DNA of 64,000 nucleotides from Gammaproteobacteria bacterium (GTDB lineage Bacteria; Pseudomonadota; Gammaproteobacteria; Enterobacterales; Kangiellaceae): NCBI GenBank assembly GCA_013373375.1, contig JABXHY010000009.1, positions 124,001 to 188,000 of the forward strand, read 5' to 3'. Shown piece by piece: positions 38,720 to 46,976 of this stretch (position 1 is its first letter; each line of letters starts with the position of its first letter). The notes under the pieces were generated by a model. It saw only the letters and a program-made list of their open reading frames with translations, ran no database searches and was not told where the DNA came from. The position numbers and the translations under genes were made by a program.

Positions 38720-39466
38720 TTATTCTGCTGCGAATAATGGTACTGTTAAAAGATCAGGGGCCATTTGTTTACGAGCCATTTTGAGACCTTTTGAGATTTT
38801 TGAAGAATAGCTAGAATCAAGCGAATCCCACTGCCCGGACTCTTTGTTGTAGATTCCAAGAGATTTACCATCACGAGATTGATACATTAATGCAATTCGA
38901 CCTATTCGTAAGAAGTCTACGTCTTGAACACGACCATCAACTTCTTTGGTATCAGTGTAAGCTTCGATAGTGCGGCCATAATCCATTTCAATTTGGAAAG
39001 CTTCTAATACTCGTCGGAATTTTTCAGACACTGCAATATCAGATTTATCCATCATTTCTTTTAGCGAGCTGACACGTTGAGCGCGTTCATCAGCCAAAAA
39101 TGGAATATCAAGACTTACAAACTCTTCAAGACCAGCAACCATTCGTAGCATCAACGGCGTGATTTGACGCTCAATAACACTCACCTTGTCAATCGAATCA
39201 TTGAGCTCTTGCATTTCAACAATTTGATTTTCAATTTGCTTTTTAAGTTGGAGGTTATAGATTTTAAGACCATCAGTTTCTTTATTTACCGATTTAAACT
39301 GTTGTAACTTGTCATCTATTTGATCACTAATTTTATCGATCTTTTGCTGCGACTGGGCAGCAGATTGATTAATCTTAGAGCTTTTTGCGATCACAGGATC
39401 TAGATTCTGTGCCGAAACATAAGACACAGAAACCAATCCGATAATCAATACGGATAATTGCTTCAT
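38720..39466 (-). CDS. DUF3450 periplasmic coiled-coil protein
   Basis: A 248-residue exported protein (signal peptide MKQLSVLIIGLVSVSYVSAQ). A long coiled coil runs over about residues 25-100 (QKIDKISDQIDDKLQQF), followed by a DUF3450 body with LDIPFLADERAQRVSSL and GRTIEAYTD. DUF3450 genes head TonB2-type operons; the function is unknown, perhaps a periplasmic linker. The start at 39466 is chosen for GGGAG seven bases upstream and because the signal peptide begins there. Confidence 0.9.
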   Translation of the reverse strand: MKQLSVLIIGLVSVSYVSAQNLDPVIAKSSKINQSAAQSQQKIDKISDQIDDKLQQFKSVNKETDGLKIYNLQLKKQIENQIVEMQELNDSIDKVSVIERQITPLMLRMVAGLEEFVSLDIPFLADERAQRVSSLKEMMDKSDIAVSEKFRRVLEAFQIEMDYGRTIEAYTDTKEVDGRVQDVDFLRIGRIALMYQSRDGKSLGIYNKESGQWDSLDSSYSSKISKGLKMARKQMAPDLLTVPLFAAE

Positions 39467-39533
39467 AACACACTCCCAAAACGAACTACTAAACATTTGC
39501 GACTAACTGTCGACTTCCCAAATAAAATTTCAT

Positions 39534-39645
39534 GAGTTTGAATTACATCTGCTAGTTCTTAAGCAATGTAAGAGTGAAACTTCGAAAACTGGGAAAGTGA
39601 TTTAAGTTTCATTAACTTTCAATCCAGCAGATGTAATTCAAACTC
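39534..39645. repeat. Nested inverted repeat (20-bp and 8-bp arms)
   Basis: Bases 39534-39553 are the exact reverse complement of 39626-39645. Inside, TGAAACTT (39575-39582) pairs with AAGTTTCA (39604-39611). As RNA from either strand this could fold into a long branched hairpin of about 112 bases, and as DNA it could bind a regulator. It could also be a relic of a small mobile element. It lies about 70 bases before the DUF3450 start, within its probable leader. Confidence 0.85.
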
Positions 39646-39822
39646 ACGAATCAAAATTTTTGTTACAGGTTCATTACAAATTAATGACTGGGTAACGAGG
39701 CAAAGTTTAGATTTGAAATGTGACGGTTATGTGAACGGAAAATGACATCTCGATTAAATATAAACACATTAAACTGACTTTTAAGTGTCATCTTAATGTC
39801 ATATATCAATGAAATCAGAGAG

Positions 39823-39888
39823 TTGGTAGAGGAAGCTTCTTAAAAAAGGCTCCTAAAAAAACGTCCTTTAAAGAAATCCCTCTACCAA
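39823..39888 (-). terminator. 3' hairpin after the TonB-dependent receptor gene
   Basis: TTGGTAGAGG (39823-39832) pairs with CCTCTACCAA (39879-39888), 6 bases after the receptor stop on the minus strand. The 46-base loop holds two runs of T (minus strand). This may be a terminator or an mRNA-stabilising end; the outer stem is not followed by a T-run. Confidence 0.5.
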
Positions 39889-39894
39889 TCGATC

Positions 39895-42552
39895 TTAAAA
39901 ATTTGTTGTATAAGAAATCGTAAACTCAGTGCCAGGATCTTCTTCCAAAATCGCAACACCTTGCTGACGAATTTCTTTTGTTTCATCCAACAAGTTTTTC
40001 ACACGTACTTTTAACGTACTGTCGTAAGTCGCGTACCAAGTATAAACTGCATCAAGTGAATGGAATGACTGCTCTTCACCATCTGCAATTCCGCGCACGC
40101 CTGGAACAATAATCCGCGGACCGAAAACATTGTAAACTAAAGAAGCAGAATGGTTGTTGTCCATAGAATCCCAACCTAACTGCATATTCACAACCCATTC
40201 TGAGTGACCAATCAAACGACGTTTATTGTTAGTAATAACGTCGGTCACCTGACCAAGAACTGTGTTTAATGCTTCAGCTAACTGTTGAACAAACAAACTT
40301 GATGCGCCATCATCGATTCCGATATTAACTTCAGAATCCGATAAAGTTAGGTTACCGGTTACAAAGAAGTTAGCCCACTCGTCACCAACAAATGATAAGT
40401 CTTTTAAGAACTCCATTTCCACACCAAATAACTCACCCGACTTTGCGTTCGCAGTTAGTAATTGTGGAGCACCTTCTGTAGCACTTGGTAATTCGATTTG
40501 TTCAATCGGTTTATCAATGTCTTTATAGAAAAAAGCGACCGACAAGTTTTCACCCGTATCCATATACCATTCCCAACGAACATCAAAGTTGTTAATGGTG
40601 GAGCTTTGAAGTGACGTTGAACCACGCACTAAAAACTCAGTAAGAGGATCAATATAAAATGTCGTAGCAATATCACGTAGGTCAGGTCGAATAGCCGTCT
40701 GTGAATAGTTGAAGCGCCATTGTTGCTCGGCATCAACAATATAGGTTGCCGCTAACGATAAGAAAATATCGTCTTCTTTAAAGATCAGATCATTAATTTC
40801 TGCTGTATCAACGGCAAAAAAGTTAGTATGACTTTCAAAAGGAATCGATACCTGGCGGAAATCTTCCCAACGGAAACCACCGGTAAATCGCCAGTTATTA
40901 CCTTTTTCGTAATCCGCCATAAAATACGCTGCATCAAGTAAAGTCGCCGCTGCATATTTATCACCGGTTGACGTCGCATCTTCAAACCCAACACGAAAAT
41001 CAGGATCATTGATATTCGTATCTGAGAAAATATCAGAGTAATCACCGCCTTGAAGGAATTGTGCAGGTATGGTGAAACTTTCAATTTCTAAACCGACGCT
41101 ATTTGCACGACGATTTTTCTTATAAAAATCACCACCGGCTTTCCATGTTAATGCGTAATCAGCTCCGTATACCGGATATGACAGATTAAAACCGTAACTT
41201 TCACCGTCATCTCTTAAGTCTTGCCATGTGTAAGAGGTATTGGACTCTCGAGCAAGTGATTCAGATCGAGCACCTGTTACAGGATCAATGTCCACTCGGA
41301 AGGTAGCTTCGAACCCACCCGGTGCATAACGTCTAGCTCGGTTGTCACTGTAATACCAATCAAGCCCCAGATTATTTAAGTCAGTTAACGTGTGCATACC
41401 TTTTAACTGCTGCGAATAAAGCTCACGCTCTTCGTAAATAATATCAACTTTACGACGCTCTTCTTCTGGCTCATTAATTGTATTGGTTGATTCGAATTGG
41501 CGGTTACGCAAACGATCTTTGGTGTCTTGAAGATAAATATTGTTGAATTCAACTTTGTGATTCGAATTAAACTCATAGCCAAAGTTTAGCATCGCACTCA
41601 CCCGAACATTGTGTTCAGTTGAGAATCCATCAGCGAATTCATTAATGCGTGTTTCACCACCAGAAATCGCAAGGTTGTTAACGTTTCGTTCGTTACTCAC
41701 TTGCCATTTGTTTTTGTATGAAATCGCGCTTAAAAAACCAAAACGAGATTCACTGCCCACATCATAAGCATCACCTAGAGTCATGCCGAATCCGTAATTA
41801 GGATCGACACTAATAAATTCACCATCGATGTTTCGATTCAATGAACTCATCAGTGAAACTGATTGCGCTTGCGATAAACCATCGACACCATCACCTTGCA
41901 ACAACCCATTTAATTGTCCCGGTAATACACGAGTACCGTCATCTGTACCGGCAGCGTCACGAGAAGAACTTCCACCCGCGTACCAAGGTGTCGCAGATTG
42001 ATTACTGTTGTGTCCTAGTTCTGCTGACAATTGGAAAATTGATTCCTGAGGAAGTGATTTAGTTCGAATATCAACATTACCGCCACCAAAATGCGCAGGC
42101 ATATCAGGTGAAAAAGATTTCTGTACATTCAGACTTTCGATAATGGATGAAGGAAATAAATCCAGCGGCATTACTGCTCGAGTTGGATCTGGACTCGGTA
42201 CCGTCATGCCGTTTAATTGAGTGCTTGAATAGCGCTCACCAAGACCACGAACGTAAATGAATTTTCCGTCAACTAACGTTAAGCCAGTAACACGACGTAA
42301 CGCAGCAGCTGCATCGCTGTCACCGGTTCTTGAAATTTGTTCCGACCCTAGAATGTCAGCCACAAAAGCTTGCGCTTTTCGTTCTTCTAAAACCGCCTGT
42401 GCAGTCCCTTGTAAACGACTACCTTCAACAACAACTTCTTCGAGTTCTTCTGCAGGCTGTTCTTCCTGAGCTTGGACTGAAATTGCCATTGAGCCAGCAG
42501 CTAAAGCAAGCCACACAGCGCGCGATATTTTATTAGTTTTATTAACAAACAT
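39895..42552 (-). CDS. TonB-dependent outer-membrane receptor
   Basis: An 885-residue receptor. It has a signal peptide (about 1-30, ending MAISVQAQ), a TonB-box-like EELEEVVVEG near residue 40 and a plug domain with RRVTGLTLVDGKFIYVRGLG and the PDMPAHFGGGNVDIRTK end. A large beta-barrel follows, ending in the terminal aromatic strand FTISYTTNF. The ligand is unknown; no siderophore or vitamin genes are near. The start at 42552 is supported by GGAG seven bases upstream. It lies between the beta-helix lipoprotein and the exb/tonB operon that probably energises it. Confidence 0.94.
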   Translation of the reverse strand: MFVNKTNKISRAVWLALAAGSMAISVQAQEEQPAEELEEVVVEGSRLQGTAQAVLEERKAQAFVADILGSEQISRTGDSDAAAALRRVTGLTLVDGKFIYVRGLGERYSSTQLNGMTVPSPDPTRAVMPLDLFPSSIIESLNVQKSFSPDMPAHFGGGNVDIRTKSLPQESIFQLSAELGHNSNQSATPWYAGGSSSRDAAGTDDGTRVLPGQLNGLLQGDGVDGLSQAQSVSLMSSLNRNIDGEFISVDPNYGFGMTLGDAYDVGSESRFGFLSAISYKNKWQVSNERNVNNLAISGGETRINEFADGFSTEHNVRVSAMLNFGYEFNSNHKVEFNNIYLQDTKDRLRNRQFESTNTINEPEEERRKVDIIYEERELYSQQLKGMHTLTDLNNLGLDWYYSDNRARRYAPGGFEATFRVDIDPVTGARSESLARESNTSYTWQDLRDDGESYGFNLSYPVYGADYALTWKAGGDFYKKNRRANSVGLEIESFTIPAQFLQGGDYSDIFSDTNINDPDFRVGFEDATSTGDKYAAATLLDAAYFMADYEKGNNWRFTGGFRWEDFRQVSIPFESHTNFFAVDTAEINDLIFKEDDIFLSLAATYIVDAEQQWRFNYSQTAIRPDLRDIATTFYIDPLTEFLVRGSTSLQSSTINNFDVRWEWYMDTGENLSVAFFYKDIDKPIEQIELPSATEGAPQLLTANAKSGELFGVEMEFLKDLSFVGDEWANFFVTGNLTLSDSEVNIGIDDGASSLFVQQLAEALNTVLGQVTDVITNNKRRLIGHSEWVVNMQLGWDSMDNNHSASLVYNVFGPRIIVPGVRGIADGEEQSFHSLDAVYTWYATYDSTLKVRVKNLLDETKEIRQQGVAILEEDPGTEFTISYTTNF

Positions 42553-42565
42553 TACTAAACTCCGC

Positions 42566-42601
42566 TCAGTACTTGTCAGTAATTTAAATGACAAATACTG
42601 A
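42566..42601 (-). promoter_or_regulatory. Dyad in the receptor leader
   Basis: TCAGTACTTGTCA (42566-42578) and TGACAAATACTGA (42589-42601) match at 12 of 13 positions as inverted arms around 10 bases, 13 bases before the receptor start. It could be an operator or a hairpin near the ribosome site. Confidence 0.6.
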
Positions 42602-42624
42602 ATAAAACTATTTTAACGACGATA

Positions 42625-42640
42625 AGGCGCCTAAGCGCCT
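42625..42640 (-). terminator. Short GC hairpin between the beta-helix and receptor genes
   Basis: AGGCGC / GCGCCT with a 4-base loop, 22 bases after the beta-helix gene stop. There is no clear T-run after it, so it is a weak terminator or attenuator that would lower receptor expression from read-through. Confidence 0.45.
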
Positions 42641-42662
42641 CACCGTAAAAAGTGATGTTCGA

Positions 42663-45600
42663 TTACAATCCGACCGTAATCCAACCAGCAGTCCAGTCAT
42701 TGTCAGAACCGACAGCACCAACAAAGTCAACTGTGTCAAACCAGCTATCAATCGCATTCATGTCACGAGCAGCCGTCGTCGTAGCAGTAACATAGTTAGT
42801 GACCGCGCCAGCTTGATTAGCGATAACCGCATTGCCCGTTTGAGCAAGGAACCAAGCTTCTGTCGTTAAGCCGCCAGTGGTTGCAATACCTTTGAAGTTC
42901 TCGCCGTTCTCACAAGCAACAACTGAGTTCTCCATAATCAAGGCACCGCTCTCTGCGTTCGCTTGAGTTTCAGCAAAACTGTCAACTTCCAAACACTCAC
43001 CCATTCCAGCAGGACCAGTAATAATGAAGTTATAAAGTTCACCCGCTGTTCCGTGACGTAACAACACACCTTCAGAGTCAACATTGTTGGCACCAATAAT
43101 GGTGAAGTTTGCAACGATAGGATTTGTTACTGGAGTGGTTTGCGGGAAGTCTTCGCTGTTATCACCTTCGATACCGCGGTTAGCAAAAGACGCATCATGT
43201 TTAATTAATACGTATTGAGCACGACCAATCCAACCGAAAGCCCAGTCAAAACTGTCGTCACCATTTGCCGTTAACACTAAGTGCTTCACGTCAACTGTGC
43301 CGCCAAAAAACTCAACACCATCGTCCAGGTTTTTGTGTACCTGGATGTAATCAACCGTAGTACCACGGCCGACACCCGCGAATGAAATTCCGTTTAACTC
43401 ATCACCAGCCGCCAGAGCTTTACCCGCATACTTAACAACTAAGTAACGAAGCGTTCCCGAGTTGTCCTCTGGATCGTCACCACCGTAAAGTCCAGCATCA
43501 CCCTCTGCTGCAATACCGCAGTTTGCTAGTTCTGTTGCATCGGCATTGAAGTCGCCATTTCCATCACAAAGATTGACCGGTGCGTTACCAAGAAGAACTA
43601 AACCGCCCCACTGACCAATATCAGTCGCTTGGCCAGTCACATCTTGAACAGAAGTCATGATGATAGGCGCCGTAGCAGAACCCAATGCTTCTAATTTAGA
43701 ACCACGACGAACGACCATGAAGTCATCACCCGACTCACCAAAAATGATAGTGCCTGGCTCGATGTAAAGCGTCGCACTGTCAGCATTATCGTTACCAACC
43801 GCTGTTCGGCCTTGTAACACCCAATGTTTGTCATTGGTTAACACTGTATCTTGTGTGAAAACAGTGTCCGCGCCTAAACGATAAACTGGCTTGTCAGTAA
43901 TTTGTGGGAAAGAACTTGAAGCATCAGTCGCAAGACCGCGATCCGAAGCTGACGGAACATTACCAGGAACTCCTGAGTTAACACCGTAAGTCCAACCGTC
44001 CATCCAATTGTCTTGACCGTTAAATGCGCCAATAAAGTTCGTTGGTTGGAACCAGTTGTCGTCTGCTGATACATCGTATCCTGCACCAAGTAACGGAGAA
44101 CCCGAACGTGGTGTGAATCCATCCGACAGTAAGTTAAGTGCCGAAGAATCTGTAAACGCAGAGTTTCCAGCTTGACCCAGGAACCACGCTTCTGTCGTTA
44201 GTCCTCCAGTGGTCGCAGTACCTTTAAAGTTTTCGCCGTTTTCACAAGCAACAACCGAGTGAGTCATGATTAATGCGCCACTTTCAGCATTCGCTTGAGT
44301 TTCTGCAAAACCGTCCACTTCTAAACATTCACCCATGCCTGCAGGACCAGTGATCACGAAGTTGCGTAACACACCCGCAGTACCATGACGAAGTAAAACA
44401 CCTTCTGAATCGCCGCCAGGTGCATTGTTACCAATGATGGTCACGTTCGATACTGTTGGAGACGTTAGCGGAGTTGCCGCAGGAAAATCTTCGCTGTTGT
44501 CCGACTCAAAACCACGGTTTGCTAACGTGTCATTATGTTGAATGTAAACGTATTGAGCACGACCGGTCCAACCAAATGCCCAGTCAAAACTGTCATCGCC
44601 GTTACCGGTTAATACCACGTGACGAACGTCAACTGTGCCACCGAAAAACTCGACGCCATCATCAAGATTTTCATGAACCTGAATGTAGTCAACTGTCGTT
44701 CCACGACCAACACCAGCAAATGAAATTCCGTTTAACTCATCGCCCGCTGCAAGCGCTTTACCCGCATACTTAACAACAACAAATTTAAGAGTTCCTGAAT
44801 TGTCTTCTGGGTCGTCACCACCGTAAAGACCTGCATCACCTTCGGCAGCAATACCACAGTTTGCTAGTTCTGTCGCGTCAGCAACGTTGTCGCCATTACC
44901 GTCACATAAATTTGAAGGCGCTTTACCAAGAAGAACCAAACCACCCCACTGACCAATGCCAGTTTCTTGGCCAATAACATCTTGGATAGAGGTCATAATA
45001 ATCGGTGCACCAACCGAACCAATGGCTTCTAATTTAGAACCTCGACGTACCACTAAGAAGTCATCACCCGTTTCACCAATTAACGTTGTGCCTTGTTGAA
45101 CATAAAGCGTTGTGTTGTTGGTGTTATCGTTACCCACCGCAATACGACCGTCTAAAATCCAGTGCGCATCGTTGGTTAACGTAGTGTCTTCAGTAAACGT
45201 AGTTCCGTTAGAAAGACGATAAACTGGTTTATCAGTAATCTGTGGGAATTCAGACGAAACATTCGAGGCTAGTCCACGCTCGAAAGCATTTTGAATGTCA
45301 GCAGGAAAACCGCCGCGAACACCAACCGTCCAACCTTCTGTCCAGTCAGTTGTTCCATCAAAAGCACCAATGTAATCAGTAGACTCAAACCAGCTATCAA
45401 CAGTAGAAGCATCAATACCTGCGCCCAATAGTGGAGAACCAACAAGTGGTTGGTATCCATTCGCGGCCAAGTTTAATGCAGCAGAACCGTTGTAAGCAGC
45501 ATTACCTGTTTGACCTAAGAACCAATCTTCCGTTGATAAACCACCAGTTGTCGCAGTGCCTTTGAAGTTTTCGGCATTATCACAAGCAACAACTGAGTGA

Positions 45601-46600
45601 GTAATAATTAAATCACCACTTTCTGCGTTAGCACGAGTTTCAGGAAAGCTATCCACTTCCAAACATTCACCCATACCACTCGGACCCGTCACAACAATGT
45701 TATGCAAACGACCCGCAGTACCGTGACGTAACAAAATACCTTCTGAATCTTCATCAGGAACATTGCCACCCACAACAGTAACGTTCGATACCATTGGATC
45801 TGAAACAGGCGCCGTTAAAGGAAAGTCTTCGCTGTTGTCCGATTCAAAAGCTCGGTTACCCGCTGTATCATTGTGCTGAATGTAAACGAACTGTGCACGC
45901 CCAGACCAACCGAATGCCCAATCTAAACTGTCATCACCGTTTCCAGTCAGTACAACGTGTTTAATATTTACTGAGCCACCGAAAAACTCAACACCATCGT
46001 CAAGGTTTTCGTGAACTTGAATGTATTCAACAGTTGTTGCATCACCAACACCTGCGAAAGTAATACCGTTTAGCTCGTCGCCCGCAGCCAAAGAGTTACC
46101 CGCATGCTTTACAACAACGTAACGCAAAGTACCTGAGTTATCGTTTGGATCGTCACCACCGTAAAGACCAGCATCACCTTCTGCAGCAATACCACAGTTT
46201 GCAAGTTCCGTTGCGTCGGTGTCGAAATCACCATTTCCGTCACACAAGTTTGCAGGTGCATTACCAAGTAATACTAATCCACCCCATTGACCGATTCCGG
46301 TTTCGTCACCATTCACATCTTCGAACGAAGTGAACACAATTGGTGAACCTTGTGTACCGCTGGCATTAATTTGAGAGCCACGACGAACCACTAAAAAGTC
46401 ATCACCTTCGTTACCAATGACGGTCGTCCCTGCTTGAATGGTTAAGGTCGCTGGGTCTTCGTTGTCATTTCCAACCGCAACACGTCCGTTTAATAACCAT
46501 AAAATGTCATTTGTCAGAGTTTGATTTGAAGTAAAAGTGTAATCTTCGTTTAACTCACAAACCTGACTGAACGAACCAATCGCATTGATTTCCGTAGCAA
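42663..46600 (-). repeat. Three tandem coding repeats of about 1.3 kb
   Basis: The beta-helix gene contains three copies of one module. Junctions recur as FPQITDKPVYRL near 45250-45215 and 43915-43880, with DNA-level identity that is high by eye over many stretches (for example the CDGNGD to AEGDAGLYG block). Homologous recombination could change copy number, and short-read assembly may collapse them. Confidence 0.9.
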
Positions 46601-46760
46601 AGTCCGGGCAGAAAGAACCCGGATCAGGATCGGGTCCAGGACCTGGGCCCGGATCAACTACAACTTCGTCCCCTTCATTAATTTTAATATCGCCAGTACA
46701 ACCTGCTAACGCTAACGCGCTTGCAACCGCACTCGCGGTAAGTAATTTTGTTAAATTCAT
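42663..46760 (-). CDS. Triple-repeat beta-helix lipoprotein
   Basis: A 1365-residue putative lipoprotein with lipobox LALAGC (Cys21) and a Gly-Pro-Asp spacer (about residues 34-50). Three units of about 440 residues follow, each running VGNDN, IGEtGDDFLVVRRGS, GIGQWGGLVLLG, CDGNGD, DATELANCGIAAEGDAGLYG, GTTVDYIQVHENLDDGVEFF and GENFKGTATTGGLTTEAWFL. The glycine- and asparagine-rich short-strand pattern indicates a right-handed parallel beta-helix. Related secreted proteins occur in Bacteroidetes and gammaproteobacteria without known activity. The start at 46760 has GGAGA six bases upstream. It is first of the TonB uptake locus, probably a surface partner of the receptor. Confidence 0.9.
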   Translation of the reverse strand: MNLTKLLTASAVASALALAGCTGDIKINEGDEVVVDPGPGPGPDPDPGSFCPDFATEINAIGSFSQVCELNEDYTFTSNQTLTNDILWLLNGRVAVGNDNEDPATLTIQAGTTVIGNEGDDFLVVRRGSQINASGTQGSPIVFTSFEDVNGDETGIGQWGGLVLLGNAPANLCDGNGDFDTDATELANCGIAAEGDAGLYGGDDPNDNSGTLRYVVVKHAGNSLAAGDELNGITFAGVGDATTVEYIQVHENLDDGVEFFGGSVNIKHVVLTGNGDDSLDWAFGWSGRAQFVYIQHNDTAGNRAFESDNSEDFPLTAPVSDPMVSNVTVVGGNVPDEDSEGILLRHGTAGRLHNIVVTGPSGMGECLEVDSFPETRANAESGDLIITHSVVACDNAENFKGTATTGGLSTEDWFLGQTGNAAYNGSAALNLAANGYQPLVGSPLLGAGIDASTVDSWFESTDYIGAFDGTTDWTEGWTVGVRGGFPADIQNAFERGLASNVSSEFPQITDKPVYRLSNGTTFTEDTTLTNDAHWILDGRIAVGNDNTNNTTLYVQQGTTLIGETGDDFLVVRRGSKLEAIGSVGAPIIMTSIQDVIGQETGIGQWGGLVLLGKAPSNLCDGNGDNVADATELANCGIAAEGDAGLYGGDDPEDNSGTLKFVVVKYAGKALAAGDELNGISFAGVGRGTTVDYIQVHENLDDGVEFFGGTVDVRHVVLTGNGDDSFDWAFGWTGRAQYVYIQHNDTLANRGFESDNSEDFPAATPLTSPTVSNVTIIGNNAPGGDSEGVLLRHGTAGVLRNFVITGPAGMGECLEVDGFAETQANAESGALIMTHSVVACENGENFKGTATTGGLTTEAWFLGQAGNSAFTDSSALNLLSDGFTPRSGSPLLGAGYDVSADDNWFQPTNFIGAFNGQDNWMDGWTYGVNSGVPGNVPSASDRGLATDASSSFPQITDKPVYRLGADTVFTQDTVLTNDKHWVLQGRTAVGNDNADSATLYIEPGTIIFGESGDDFMVVRRGSKLEALGSATAPIIMTSVQDVTGQATDIGQWGGLVLLGNAPVNLCDGNGDFNADATELANCGIAAEGDAGLYGGDDPEDNSGTLRYLVVKYAGKALAAGDELNGISFAGVGRGTTVDYIQVHKNLDDGVEFFGGTVDVKHLVLTANGDDSFDWAFGWIGRAQYVLIKHDASFANRGIEGDNSEDFPQTTPVTNPIVANFTIIGANNVDSEGVLLRHGTAGELYNFIITGPAGMGECLEVDSFAETQANAESGALIMENSVVACENGENFKGIATTGGLTTEAWFLAQTGNAVIANQAGAVTNYVTATTTAARDMNAIDSWFDTVDFVGAVGSDNDWTAGWITVGL

Positions 46761-46828
46761 TGTTATCTCCGCAAGGATCTTTGATGCATTTACTATTGCA
46801 GGTTCGCAGAGTAGTCGTACAAAGTTGC

Positions 46829-46860
46829 ATAAATATGACATTAAGAGATGTCATATTTAT
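46829..46860 (-). promoter_or_regulatory. Perfect dyad upstream of the beta-helix gene
   Basis: ATAAATATGACA and TGTCATATTTAT form 12-bp perfect arms around 8 bases, 69-100 bases before the start codon. On the minus strand it shares TCTTAATGTCATAT with the sequence at 39790-39803 before the exb/tonB operon. This suggests a common regulator. Confidence 0.6.
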
Positions 46861-46976
46861 TTCATCGAATGGTCATTTTGAATTAACAGAAGTGAAACCT
46901 AACTGAAACAAATCGAGTCTAGGATTGTGCATGTTGGGAAACTTTATTCTAAGTTTTTAATTAAATTTTCTTACAA

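Larger units (their letters stand above)
39467..39894 (-). promoter_or_regulatory. Control region before the DUF3450-exb-tonB operon
   Basis: A 428-base gap without a gene, holding unusual structure. Reading upstream from the operon there is a large nested inverted repeat (39534-39645). Three successive direct repeats with 11-base period on the plus strand follow: TTACA at 39663 and 39674, TGTGA at 39719 and 39730, TGTCA at 39786 and 39797. Last comes a 3' hairpin of the receptor gene. An 11-base period of TGTCA is the geometry of Pho boxes, but the orientation is opposite to the operon, so PhoB control is only a possibility. Confidence 0.5.

Noticed and set aside
39786-39801. Firm call of a Pho box
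   Set aside because: TGTCA repeats have the right period but point away from the operon, and the other leaders carry inverted, not direct, repeats; left as a hypothesis.
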